Shown here piece by piece: positions 1 to 13,000 of a DNA stretch of 64,000 nt. Origin of the DNA: Paulownia fortunei (taxonomy: Eukaryota; Streptophyta; Magnoliopsida; Lamiales; Paulowniaceae); NCBI GenBank assembly GCA_019321725.1, contig CM033109.1, positions 5,425,993-5,489,992 of the forward strand. The letters run 5' to 3'. The notes under the pieces were generated by a model. That model had not been told where the DNA came from. It made no database searches and saw only the letters and a list, made by a program, of their open reading frames with translations. Each line of letters starts with the position of its first letter. Within the stretch, counting starts at the first letter, position 1. The position numbers and the translations under genes were made by a program.

Positions 1-2760
1 GAGTTCGACTCAATTATTAAAAAAAATATATAAAAAATTAAATTACTTAAATTCAATTCGTGTTCGATTTGATTAATTATTAAATAAAATTTTAATATAA
101 TTTTTAAAATTAAATAAAAAATTAAATAAATTTGATCAATAATGTATTCAACTCAAATAAATTTATTTACGCCACTAATTATAATCAATAATCTTACCAA
201 ATTAATAACAAACAAAAGAAAAAAGAGCCCATTTTACTCATTGTTATTAGGTGTAATAATTGTAATTGGAGTTCATTTTCCTGTATGAATTTTGCTGTTG
301 GTGGGTAGTAATAATGGAGTGATGATTTTATCTTCATTTGTTTGGGCAGATGCGTAATATAGTCAACTGTTGGCAGAGGATGGGCGGTGGTACAAGACAA
401 TGAGATTTAACGTGTGATAGTGACTTCGAAGTGTGAATTTTTCTTCTCATTAATTAATATTTTTCTCTTATGAGCAATAATTATAAGGTAGTGACAATTT
501 TTTTTTGCTATGCATATTTGGAAAAATTCCAATATCTTTTGACATTAGGTTTGTAAAGTACTAATTGATAACTATATTATTTTCTTGGGATAATAATTAT
601 AAGGTTTGACTTCTTGAAAATTTTAGAGCTGGTTTTATTTTATTTTTATTTTATTTTTATATTTTTAATATTTTTAAGATTCAAAATATTGTTATTAGAT
701 TTCATACAGTAGTAAAATATATATTTTGATAAATTATATTTTTATATATTGACTCATGAAAAAATACGTAAAATATTATTAATTAGACCTTACAAGGTAT
801 TTTGGTAGGTCTATTTTATTTCTAAATATAACAGAAAAAAATAAGTGGTATTTTATGATGAAAATTAATAAAATAAATGTATTTTTAAAATTTTATAGTA
901 ATTTTTGAGGAAATGCTTTATGAAAATGAAACAAAACTAGCTCTTACACTCCAATGAGAATTATCACAAGATTAATGCAATGAAATATTCAAAAGATTTA
1001 GTTTAACTTTATATTGTAACAAATGCAACAAGTGTTTCTGTTTTACGATAAATAAAATATTATTATCCAATTTATATTGCAGTATGTGCTGTGAGAAGTG
1101 GAAAAACCATTAAAATAAAAAACGACCAAAAAAAAAAAAAGAGAAAGGTTTTTATTTTGGCTCCTCATAACATTATACTTCCATAATAATAATATGGAAC
1201 TCTCATTAGTAACTGCTTGGTATGAAAATGTTTGTAGGAAAAAATTGTAATATTGGTTTTTTTGGAAAAGTTGCATCACCCATGTATATATCTCAAATTT
1301 TTAAATTTCAATGAATTATATTTATATTTATTTATTTTTATTTAGAAGTCGAGCTATGTAATTTTTACACTCTAAAGACTACTAATTATATTACATGGGA
1401 TAAATTAGTTATTTTTATCTTGTGTAAAACATAAAGATAGTTGCGCTTGTTTTTTCAGGTTTGTTTGTCAATTCTTCAAGAAAACTACTAACAATGGATA
1501 ATATTGATGTAAGTTGGTTGAAGTAGGATTATTTTTCAATATTAGTTCACAACTTTAATTTTAAAAATAATCATGACTGGTTGTTTGCCTTGTTAATTAG
1601 TTTATATATTTAAATTAAAAAATATTATATATCACGACCGATTAATAATATATATATATATATAGATAGATACTAATTTCATTACTCTCTTCAAATAATT
1701 AAAATTTATAACTAATATAAGATATTTACCAACAACTTATAATAACTCGTCAAGTAATATTTTATCACTCTTCAAATTATTTACTAAATAGTGGAGGCAT
1801 CATGTAATAAGCGGTATTGACCCTATTGAGTTGAAAACTTTTCAGTAAATATGTAATAATTATGTTCGATGAAAAATTACACTTCTTGCCTCACCAAAAA
1901 TCTTTAAATTATGGGGTAACAAAGACAAACTAAGCAAAATAACAAAAAAGAGTAAAATTATTATCATTAAACAATAAAAGAACTATACAAGAGTTATACC
2001 CTATAAATAAATATCTTATGTTAAAACACATAAGAAACACATTAAAGATTAATTATACAACTTAATAAGCACTAAAACAAAATTGTAATATCAAATAATA
2101 ATATAAGAGCCGAATTAAGTTTATTTGGTAGGCTAAGTTGTAAATTGTGTGTGAGACACAAAATCAACATACCAAGAAATTAACCAAGGAGACATGGTTG
2201 CCTTGTTGGATCAACTTTTAGTCATGTTTGCATGGATATGGATATGTTGTATAATTGCAAAAGGCACTAATAAAACAGACTGTAATATAAGCAGAGGAAA
2301 TCGATAAATTTAACAAAAAATATATAGATATAAATTATTTTATAATTAAACTTATGATACTTTTTTGCTTTTGATACTTTCCTACCATATAATTCATATT
2401 TTACGTAGTGTTAGATATATTTAATTTTCGTACTAAACATTTTAAAAAAATTTCTTTTAATCTTTTAGATGCATTTTTTTTAAATATTAAGTACGCCTAA
2501 AAGTAATATTCAAAAATACTGTATCCTATCTAAGTATCAAATATGAATAACTCAAATATAAATATAAATTTTTATTTAAAAATATCCGTGCATCATAGGT
2601 CTATAGCCTTTTATATATTCCATGTCTTTGGAAGGGAAGATGGTTGCTTTATAGCCTTTAAGACATATTCTTTTTAGTTTTTTTTTTTTTTTTCTAATGG
2701 AAAAAGATTGGGAAAAAAAGAAAATAAAAAGAGTTTGGCATGTGACTTTAGGGCTTCAAA
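1..2760. other. AT-rich intergenic DNA, no gene seen
   Basis: This stretch is strongly AT-rich, with many stops in all frames. The short open frames in it look like low-complexity noise, with no recognisable domain and no splice structure. It contains a short TA run near 1640-1665 and several A/T homopolymers. The last few hundred bases before 2760 are presumably distal promoter of the LRP1-like gene that follows. Confidence 0.7.
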
Positions 2761-3634
2761 ATGTTACAAAACCTACAAAACAAAAGTCCCTCTCTCTTTC
2801 AGTCTCTCACTAACACACATACATACTTTTGCTTTATGTATGTATGTATTCTTCTCTCTCCAATAATCTCAAACCATAATCCATCTGTGCGAGAGGTAGA
2901 GGGGAACCCACCTCATTTTTTAACTTTCAGAGGAGAGAGATACAAAGAAATAGCAAAGCAAAGTGTTCTTGATGATGGAGAGAGAAGGGTCTGCACCAAC
3001 AATAACACCACCACAAAATACTCAACAAGGAGAGTACTGTGTGTAGTGTGTGCTTTTTCTTTTTGTGTGTGTGTGTGTTGTGTGGGGGTCTCCTCCTCTT
3101 CTTCTCAAAGGGGGTTGGCTTATTGTTATTGCTACTAAATTGTGCTTTTTTTTGCATACCCCCACCCGTTGGCAGTCTCTCTCTACTGTTCTGCTATGAG
3201 TACTGGCATGGGAAGTCCACAAGTCCCTCTCTCAGAGAAACTTTTTTCATCAAAAAAGCCAAAGGGACAGTAGCAGTAAGTAGCAGTAATATATGGAGTA
3301 GAAGCTCAGCAGAAAGAAGAAGAAGACCCCATCACCAGCAGTAATTGCTGCTTACAGCATCTCTGCCTCTCTTTCTCCCTATATCTATCTCTATCTTTTA
3401 TTTCTCTCTGTCTCAAAATCTTCTTCTGCTCTAAAGAATTTCAGAGACCCCACTTCTTTTCACATAGTAACGACTCCCTCGTAGATTCTTCAAGATTTGG
3501 GAAAAAAAAAAAAGATTCATCCCCTCTTGCACTTGATAGAGACGTACATGAATTTTGTATCTATCTGTATCGATCTTTATTTGTGGTGAAAGACATATAA
3601 AGGAAGAAGAAGGAATTCAGAAGAATCAGCAGTT
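2761..3634 (+). promoter_or_regulatory. Pyrimidine-rich leader/promoter of the LRP1-like gene, with short upstream ORFs
   Basis: Between 2761 and 3634 the + strand is full of CT-rich tracts and short microsatellites, the usual look of a long plant 5' leader. Two short ATG-initiated frames are seen: 2972-3046 (two adjacent ATGs, 24 codons, starting MMEREGS) and 3196-3273 (25 codons, starting MSTGMGS). Both end well before the main frame and neither is in its phase. A third ATG at 3549 opens 13 codons and stops at the TGA at 3588. If the transcript starts upstream of 2972, these would be uORFs that limit translation of the main frame. The transcription start cannot be placed from sequence alone. 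Confidence 0.45.
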
Positions 3635-5037
3635 GTGGCTACTACTCGGAGGCTGCCTTCCGATTCTGGCGCCTTCGCTGACTGGGTGGCGTCATCTTCA
3701 TCCTCAGCTGGGGACCTCTCCTTAGGCTTCAATGCTGGGCCCGCCGCAGCTGCAGCCGGTGCCAACACCACCACCAACAGCGCAGCCGCCGCTGGGGGAT
3801 TGTGGTCCTCCGCCGCGGCCACCAGGCACATCAACTGCGGCCTACCCCCGGAATTCTTCTTTGTGGCGCCGGCCTCATCTTTCCAGAACCATCACCCGGA
3901 GGCCGCCACTGCCGCTACGACGACCATAAACTTCGACCCTCATTCACTCAATGCCTCCAATGCCATCGGCGTTGGCGTTGGGGTGGGTATGATTCCTCTC
4001 CTCACAGCCACCCCTTGTCTCGCGCAGCCGAGTGTTGGTGGTGGTGCTGCTGCAGCAGATGAAGACGTGTTGAACAACGCACGCAACCGCGGCGGTGGTA
4101 GCATGCAGTTGTGGCAACACCAGCAGGGACAGAATTCTCCGGCTTACTTGAAGAAACCCATGATAAATGTTAATCACGCAAATCTTCTTCAAACTGGAAC
4201 TGGAGGGGGCAGTGGTGGTAATATTGGAGGGTCTTCATACATGGGAGCAACCACTTGTCAAGATTGTGGAAACCAAGCCAAGAAAGATTGCTCACACAGG
4301 AGATGTAGGACTTGTTGTAAAAGTAGAGGTTATGATTGTGCTACGCACTTGAAAAGCACTTGGGTTCCCGCTGCACGCCGCCGCGAGCGGCAGCTCATGA
4401 CTGCAAATACAGCCACGGCGGGATCTTCACAATCGACTTCGGGTGCCAAGAAACCCAGACTGGGCGGCGCATCTCAAACTACTACAACTGCTTCGCATAC
4501 TTCAACCTCTAACAACACCCCACCAAGAAGCTTCGACACCAGTTCTAGTCATCAAGGTATGATCTCTTTGACATTTCTAGCTCGTGAATTTAATATTTTC
4601 GCATTATTACACTTAAGTATAAAAAAATGGGATTGTGTGGTTACATAATGTGAATTTTGTTTTATATGTTAATAGATGCAAGCTTTAAAGATTCATTGCC
4701 AGGCCAAGTGCATGCGCCAGCAATTTTCAAGTGCGTAAGAGTTACTGCACTTGATGATGGGGAGGATGAGTATGCATATCAGGCAGTAGTGAAAATAGGA
4801 GGCCATGTTTTCAAAGGTTTTCTATATGATCAAGGTTATGAAGGAAGAGATGGATTTCCAAATATATCCGAATTGCATCTGGGTGGCGGCGGAGGTGGTA
4901 GCGGTGGTGGTGGAGGCAATGGTGGCGGAAGAAATGGAGCTTCCTCTTCACATCCAGTTATTGATCCATCTGATATGTATGCTGCCTCGGGTGGCGGGTT
5001 GCTTGGAGGATCAAGTTATGGTAACCCAATAAATTGA
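3635..5037 (+). CDS. LRP1: LRP1-like SHI/STY family zinc-finger transcription regulator
   Basis: Visible coding exons are about 3635-4556 and 4676-5037; the joined frame is about 427 codons and ends in TGA at 5035-5037. The donor is CAAG|GTATG and the acceptor AATAG|ATGC. A RING-like zinc finger starts near residue 208 with [12 protein letters not shown] and continues to a basic RRRERQ stretch. Exon 2 carries the family's second block, the IGGH domain ([12 protein letters not shown]) near residue 348. A VAPA motif and a V/M-IPLL motif upstream match Arabidopsis LRP1 rather than other SHI members. In this family the zinc finger binds promoter elements, and the proteins promote auxin synthesis and organ or root-primordium development in the nucleus. 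Alanine-, threonine- and glycine-rich linkers surround the domains. The odd point is that no in-frame ATG exists until 3989 (residue 119). Position 3635 is GTG, followed by GCT. The family call is very secure; the start is not. Confidence 0.9.
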
Positions 5038-5438
5038 TTTTCTGACGAGTTTGGATGCAAAGGGTAATATGAAATGACATTTTGCTCAAATTACTCTCTT
5101 TTATCACTGTTGGTAATAGGATCTTGATAATTCTTCTTCTCGATTTGGTCATTTTTTAACCTTTTTTTTTCACTTATGTTTTCAGCTCTTGCTTCTAGGC
5201 GCCCTAAATGCCTTAGTCATACTAATTCCAGGAAGAATATCATCATCTGCCCAAAAAAGATAACTTCCTTTCTTACAGTAGTTAATATAGATTTTGTCTA
5301 TATGTTGTGTTGTATTACACATTTGCAAGTAACATGGGAGAAAGTGTGCATAATAAGTCTCGGTCTGAAAATTTTATGACTTGAATTGTATGAAATTATT
5401 ACTGTACTGTGCTACCAGCTGATCTTACTATGAATCTT

Positions 5439-5471
5439 TATTATTATTATTATTATTATATTATTATTATT
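5439..5471. repeat. TTA trinucleotide microsatellite
   Basis: About eleven near-perfect TTA units, interrupted once by ATA, lie roughly 400 bases downstream of the LRP1-like stop codon, probably just beyond its 3' UTR. Confidence 0.85.
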
Positions 5472-8400
5472 CCATTTATTCTTATCCAATCTGATTATTC
5501 ATGTTAGCTGTCTTTGTATACACATTCGGTCCGATTATTCGTTAATTTATCTACTTGTAAGTAGAATGTTTTCTTTTTCTAGTTGATTAACTTTCACATG
5601 TCTTGCTTCTTAAGTTGCCCGAAATTGGACAGGTTTGATCTTATGTTCATAATTTCTTCTGTGTCAATCCTACTCAGTTCATTATCTTATGTTGCTTCAC
5701 TTTGTTAGTCTGCAAATAATGGTCATATATAATGGGAATCGAAGCAGGTCGCAGTTATTGTGTTACTACTTTAGACTTCAGTTGTTGCAACGTCCCTATC
5801 ATTTATATATATGTATATGTTGCTGAAGAAGTAAGAGCAGTGAATGGAATTAACTTTCGGCTCTCTATAGTGCTAGTTGATGATTGCGTTGTTATTACAT
5901 TAATGGTTCACTTATTGTGTTTTTGAGTTATGGTTGTATGTTTTTACCTGTGAAACATCATTGTTTGCATGGAGTTGTGTTTTTTTACTGCTTTATGCCT
6001 ACATAATGCTCTAGTTTTAAATATTTTACTCTGGAAAATGATTGTTGAATTCTATTCCCTAGCTATTGACTTTGAGCCCTTATGATGGCTGTTAATGGAA
6101 ACTAGCTCAAATTTTCTTCGGCATTGTTCTAGAATTTTATTTTTTTTAATTAATAAAAATTTTCCTCTTGGGAATTGGATGCAAGTGGTATATGAGAGTT
6201 GTGCAATATCTAATTGAAAAAACTAGCCTGGTTTTTCCAGATATTTAAATATTTCTTTGCTTTCTTGCTATATAGGACAAGTTACTTCTCTGGAGTGTTT
6301 ATTTGACATGTAAAGATAGAAGATTCTGTGCGAGAATTATGCAGCATTGCTTGCTCCTGTGGGTTGAATAATGGCTTTTATATTACCAACCCGCCAATCA
6401 AATTTAATTTTCTTGTGGCTGCAATTGACTTTGCGCCGCTTCACTCATCATGTGCTGTCTGCTTTTAATTGTCTAATTGTTTGAATTTAAGGCCTTGTTT
6501 TCTAATATATGTCGCATAAATTCTTTGTCATCTGATATTGGAACACTCACTGGAAGGCACTTGCTCATATCCACATTTTTCATTTTGATTGATTTTTATG
6601 CTTACAAGTCTTGCCTCCGTGCTTATCTTTCGGCATAAGATACCAAACTTATTCTTGTCTTTATGCACGCAAATTTGCAATTTTATTGCCGAGGCAAATC
6701 CGTAATGCTGGGACTAAGTGTTAGTGTGAATTGTCATGTTCATACTTTAGCTCGTGTAAAGATGATCTGAGAGTTTAGATCCGACTTTTTTGTAGAGGAA
6801 TTTGTGTATTTGTTTTGGATATTGTCCTTGTTGTCATCAATTTATATGAGATTTCATGATTCGGCCCTTTTCTCTAATATTTATGGACTCGAATGGTGTA
6901 GCTTATGGATTTCTTGAGCTTCACAAAGAGAAATGTCATATTGGAATAAGCATTTGGGTTGTCATATTATATGTTGTGATTTTGTTACCTTTCTTGAAAT
7001 CCCTCTTAGGGAATGTAGAATCAATTTTGTTTGTTCAGGAACTGCATGTTTAGTTATTTTGATTCGCATAATGTTCTTTTTTGGGCTCGTGTTGGTTTGT
7101 GTTGTCTTGTGCAACAATTTGTTTTAACCAAATCCTGTTCGCTGGGAATCAATCTTTGAGTGTGAATCAATCTTTTGAGTACACGACGAATATTATTTAT
7201 AGAATTTCAACTTTGATTGGCTATATATGTACAGTTTCTTAGACTATTTTTGATGTAGTCTAATGTTTTCCACGTTGTTATACTACAGAAATCCAGAATA
7301 CTTGTGTCTAATTTGGATCCTTTAAGTAACTTATATATTCTCCTGCAACGGTTGATGGGTTTTCTGAATATGCTTAACCTTTAGTGGGGGTAGCTCTTGA
7401 AATTAAAAGAGTTGAGCTAAAATTACATGGGGAATTTTATTTCTCATTTATGTTCCTTGTCTGGCTGGTCTTCAATTGAATTTATTGAACAGTTGTAATT
7501 TGAATGAAGGTGTGAGGTAATGGATGAGTAAATTGGTATGGAAATACTGAAATTTTTAGTTTGCATTGATTTTGGTCGAACTTAAATCAATAATTTTGGA
7601 TCTTTGGTTATAATTTGGTGTTGCGTGTTATAGATATATGATTATTTTCAAATATATATTTAAAAAAATATTTTATATATTTGTCGGGTATTTGTAAAAC
7701 TCATAATGAGATGCAATCCTAAATTAGAATATCAAAATCAAAATCTCGTTAGTAGTGAGTAAGTTGACATATTTAATGGAGTGTTCAATTGTACTCGCTA
7801 TAAAATTATTATCGCTATTAAACTCATTATTGAGACAAATATAAATTCTTGTCATTTTATATGTGTATATATATGATTGGTGATAATTTTTATATTATGT
7901 TTTAATATGTTGTTACTTATATAGCCAGCCATCATTATTTCTGTCTCTTCTCATTGATCATTGTTGATCTGAACTTAAGTTTCTACACAAGTGGACTTCA
8001 TGTTTTTTATTTTTATTTTTATTTTTTGGTTGATACATAATTATGCAATTAGAGATATGAAAATTAATCTTTTGGGACTTTGGATTAATTGTCAAAGCAA
8101 GTGGGCTCTGGTTGTGGGTTGTGGTTCACCATAAGTGTTTATTGTGAGCTACAATAATGTAAAAGTAACATGGAAGCAAAACTAGATTTCTTTTCTAAAA
8201 CGTTATTTGCTTTTTCAATTGAGATGAGTTGATGATACCTTTAAACTAAAGAATGATTGATAATATAGATGTATTGCAATTATCAATGTATTTAATTGGA
8301 GTTCTCAGTTTTTTTCCTAATTTGGTGTCACATTTCATAAATGTATAAATGCACATTAAATATATATAATGTTTCTTTTTATAAATATATTTGGCGTGTA

Positions 8401-8929
8401 TTTGTAAAGTGGAATACAAAATAAAATGAACAAATTGAAATATTAGATGCGACGTGACTGAATTGGTTCACAAATAGTATTAGCATGTGGACTCTCATTA
8501 TCTTACAAAAAAAATAAAAATAAAGCCGTAAAAATTAATGATCTAGATAAAATTTAAATTGATGCAACTGAAAAGACTTTTAGAGTGGAGCAAAGGCTCA
8601 TTGGTAAAACATTAACCAAACATGATTTGGATTGTTCTTCATCATCAATCCATAATTTTGAGTTCTTGCCGCAAACTTATTTGAATCTGCACTTTGAATT
8701 TGAATTTATTGTTAAGGATATTGCTAAATTTCATTAGTATCAACAAAATTGGGCTTATTTATGGTCCAGTGAATTAGTTTTTTTTTTAATCGGTGGCCCA
8801 ATTTAATTATCGTCTTTCATTAAGGGAGAACATATCTAAATGGGCCGGATCTGTGGTGGCCCGACGTCAAGAATTTTGACAAACTCAACGTGTGTGCTTT
8901 GTATTATCAGTTATATTAACTTGCTAATA

Positions 8930-9470
8930 TGAATTTTTTAAATTATATCATATGTTAATTTTTATATTTATTATATTATTGAAAATTTTCATTTTATTTT
9001 TATGTAATTCAAGTACCAATAAATTTATTACTAATATTTTATAAATTTAAAAAATATTATAAAAAATATATTATATATAATACTTAAAATGAATAGAAAA
9101 TTTATAAATAAAATATATTAGTATAAAAATTTAATAGGAACTACGTTAATAAAAACAATAGTTATTAAATTTATGTACAATAAAATTTTAAAATTAAATT
9201 TAATATTAAATTTTAATTAATTAAGTTAAAAAATTTATTAGAGTATAATTACATGTCTAATTTTATAATATTAAAATAATTTTATTATAAATAATAAATA
9301 AAAAGAATTTAGATATTTTTCAAGCATATAGAGAGTAAAATAAAATAATGAGAGTATGTAAGATAAAATGATACATAATGAGAGTAAATGTGATAAAGTG
9401 ATACACTTAAGACTAAAAATAAAATAAAATAAAATAAATTCATAAAAACATCATAAAAAGTAAGCACAAT
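8930..9470 (-). repeat. AT-rich dispersed repeat, copy 1
   Basis: Read on the - strand, this stretch matches 54.75-55.0 kb read on the + strand in several ordered blocks. These include an AACTTAATTAAT block, an AACAATAGTT/AACTATTGTT block, GTT(A)AATTTTTATAT and TTATAAATTTTCTA. It also shares motifs such as GATAAAATGATA with the outer parts of that copy. Ordered blocks with intervening divergence argue for an old transposon family rather than chance AT-richness. No protein is encoded. Confidence 0.55.
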
Positions 9471-9761
9471 ATTTTCTTTAGTTTACATAACATGTCATCT
9501 TTATGTCACAAAAAACCCTGAATTACTATCTCCTTTTTTATATTATATATATATATATATATTATTTTTGCTTGCTTGAATGCCATTTCGCCGCCACAAC
9601 TTTTGTTTGACCCAAAAAAAATAAAAATCAGAAAGAGTCAAATACGAAACCCACACTAGGTACAACTCCGACAGGCAATGGTACACTCTCAGAAGCACAA
9701 AATTATATTCTTTCTCATCAAATACTTGAAAAAAGAAAATAACACAACCAGGACTTCTTAA

Positions 9762-9779
9762 CCCCCCCCCCCCCCCCCC
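9762..9779. repeat. Homopolymer run of 18 C
   Basis: Eighteen consecutive C bases lie about 250 bases upstream of the RING gene start codon, in otherwise AT-rich DNA. Such runs are prone to length error and slippage, so the exact count is uncertain. Confidence 0.95.
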
Positions 9780-10028
9780 AACCCGGTTCGCCGTATTTAT
9801 GTGATCCATATCGCCATTACGGTTGCTGCCCCCATTTGCTCCACCCACGGCTTCTCACCTCCTCCTTTCTGGAATCAGAATAATCCTCCAGAATCTTTCC
9901 TATTTTTCTCTTCTTTTTTTTCTTGTCTTTTTCTTATTATTTTCTGTTTATCTGTATATTTACAGACTGTAAATACACAGTGTTTTAGGGTGTATATTTT
10001 TGCTGTACGGAATAGAAGGAAAATCATC

Positions 10029-13000
10029 ATGTCTGCAACAATTGAAATCGTTGGTCTGCAGCTCGTTGAGGGTCTTCAGGATCTCTCAGTCCAAGACCAG
10101 GTTTTTGCACTTTTTGACCCTTTTCTTGTACCTGTTATTGGTTCACTTTTTCCGAGAGAATGCAGAAAATAATAGAAATATTGCATTTTGTAGTTCATTT
10201 ATTCTTAGTATAATTAATATACGATTCACTTCATTTAAAATGGAGTTTTGGCAGATTTGGTTCGATAGGATCTGTTTCTGTGTCGAATCCTGGTATTAGT
10301 TGAATGAAGATTTTACCAATTCATTTCAAATGAAGAAACATATAATGATTTGATTTGTTTTTCGTAGTCCCGATGCCTTTGAACATCTTAGTTGACTGGG
10401 TTTTAAAGTAAAATGGGGGAAAAGATAAAAGAAGAAAAAACCGTTTTTCTGGATGTTGCCACTCATCTTCCCTGGAGATTTTTCTGGAGAGATTAAGTAA
10501 TTAGTTACAAATGACTGCAATATCGAAAGCTGCTCTGCTGTTTGCTAGTATTTGTTTGTGTTTCATTTTTAACAGTTTTAAATGCGTTTATTGTTAGATG
10601 TGTGTGTGGATCTTTTATGTTGATCTTTATTGTGCAATGCCAATACTGGTTATTGGATACGTTTGTAAGTCTACAGAATTGAATCTGTCATTTCAGACTG
10701 ACTTGAAGGGGAATTGTACAGCAGCAGTGGAGGAGATTAACCAAGGGGGGTGTGACACGAACAGTACTAACATCAATTACCATCATGGGGTTTGTGCAAT
10801 ATGTTTGAATAAGATAGTGCTTCAAGAAACTGCTCTTGTAAAAGGCTGCGAGCATGCCTACTGGTTTGTCTGAATCTCTATTTATTTACTGGTATTGCTT
10901 ACAAGAGTCATAATGAAGTTCTACGCCGAAGTGCTTTTTTGTGTCCGCCCTCATATGTTGAAGGATGTGGCGACTATGATGCTTGAAAACCACTTGATTT
11001 GGGGCTAAGATTGACTGGGTAGTTCGTCACATTGCATTTGCATCAGTTTTAATTGAGAATGGGAATGTCTCTCAAGTTTGTATTTGGGATCTGTTTGGTT
11101 TGATGATTTGAAAACTAATGCTTTGTTTTACCTCTTAAAGCTTATGTTTCCTTGCGAAAAACCTGTGGAATTGCAATTGGTTAGTTCCTTATCTGTTGTC
11201 ATTTTCTAAATGCTGCTTTAGACACTTAATGAGAATAAAAATGTTAGAAGTTCACTTTAAACAGGAAGTTGGTTTTGGATAGATTAACAAATGAAAGGAA
11301 AAAGATAAAAAAGTGGAAATTAGAGTAATCAATGGAAAACCTTTTTATTTTGGATATCTGTTCCAGCTTCTGCTTTTCCTGTAACCTAACTGCTTGTGAT
11401 GAGATTAAGTGATTAGCTCTTTATATAGTTGAAGTGGATAGAAACATAGTTACTCTGCTATGTGCTGTCCAAAACATTGATACAGATGAGAATTGTCAGA
11501 TAGACAAATGTAGTTACTTGGTTAAATTCATCCTAGGTTTTATTTCTTTTTCCATCCAGAAGGGTCAAATTTATGTGAATTGCTATCATTGACTTGTTAA
11601 CTTATACTTTTATGGTAACACATGTTTTCTATTTATTTTATTTCCCATCTTCTCCTTTTTGCTTCTTTTCTCGCTTCACATAAAAGTCTAACAATTTCTT
11701 TGTCCTCTAGCAAATAAAGGATTATGAGTTCAATTGAAGATACTTACTGTTCTTATTCTCACAATTCACTGTTACACCAATACAAGTGCTTATGTATTAT
11801 CAATTCCTTTCATAATTTGTAGTTTCTGCATCTTTCTTCACTGTTACTGTAGTAGTTGAATGACATGTGTAACTCCTTTCGCTACATTTGATGTCAATTA
11901 AATGTGTAGTTACATCTATTCATTTAATAATCCAGATTGTGGTATGGCTTTGGTTGCTATTTCTATTGACAATAATAACTGTCTTGTATCTTTAAGTCAA
12001 AATCAGTAGCTATTGTGACTATGATTATACCCGCATGCAGTAACATGCTAGAAAGTGATGTCAAAGTAAAAATAGAGGCCAGGAAGAGAGAAAGACTGAA
12101 ATGACTAATGGCCAGTAGACAGGGTAATTTGTATATTGAGGAATATAATACTCTTTTGGTTGAATACATGTTGATGAGTGAAGTATTCGACTTAACATGT
12201 TATTGATTTCAGTAGCAGTTTTCTTGTTTTGGTAGTGAAAGATTGTTTTGAATTATCTTTTGGCAATAGGATGGCATGCCAATTCTATTACTAATTGATT
12301 CACTTATGTTTTGTTCAGTGTGACTTGCATCTTGAGGTGGGCCTCTTGCAAAAAGGAACCAACATGCCCTCAGTGTAAAAATCCATTTGAGTCTCTTAAT
12401 ATTCATCGTTCACTTGATGGAAGGTATTCCAGCTCTTCTGTTTTTTTCTTTCCTCTTGAGAGTGGAGATGTATGTTCTTCTGTAGGGTGATGTAAGATGA
12501 TTTCATCTAATTGGTGTAGTTATAGTATGATAGTGAATGTTGGCATAAACTAATTTGGGGAAAAGGTTGCATTTAAAAATCTAATTTTTTTCATGTATAT
12601 TTTCATTTTCATAGAACACATTAAGCATAGTTGTGTGATCCTGATTCCAAATTTACCATTCGTAATTGGATGTAGATTGCAATTGTTGAGCCCAGAAGGA
12701 TGGTAAAAGAATTTAAGATTGAACTATGGGTATGTAATAGATATTTCAAGATGAAGGAAGGATTAGACTGACCATTGAATTGAGAGTACAATTGTATATA
12801 TTCCAGGAGTTTCGACACTCCTAATAAATTTCATCAATAACAGAGGATAGCTATTTCCATTAAGTAAACATGGATGAATGTTGCCACGTTATGCTGCACA
12901 CTTTCCAGTGGTGAGTGTCCGATGTATCTTCTTAGCTACCGCATCCAGGTAGGGGTAGTTCAGAGTGACACCAGGTTAAAGTTTATGGACATGTTTATGT

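Larger units (their letters stand above)
5038..9761. other. Long gene-poor region downstream of the LRP1-like gene
   Basis: The first 350 bases or so are likely the 3' UTR of the LRP1-like gene. After that I see only short, uninterpretable frames. A TTA trinucleotide run lies at about 5439-5471. From about 7600 the sequence becomes very AT-rich. The stretch around 8930-9470 is a copy of a repeat that recurs in inverse orientation near 54.6-55.4 kb. The part from about 5.5 to 7.5 kb is T-rich and intron-like in composition, so an unannotated non-coding transcript is possible, but nothing in the bases proves one. Confidence 0.5.

Noticed and set aside
2761..3138. 125-codon frame starting MLQNLQNKS in the LRP1-like leader
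   Set aside because: Made of serine- and cysteine-rich low-complexity translation of CT/GT tracts; no domain and no splice link to the main frame.
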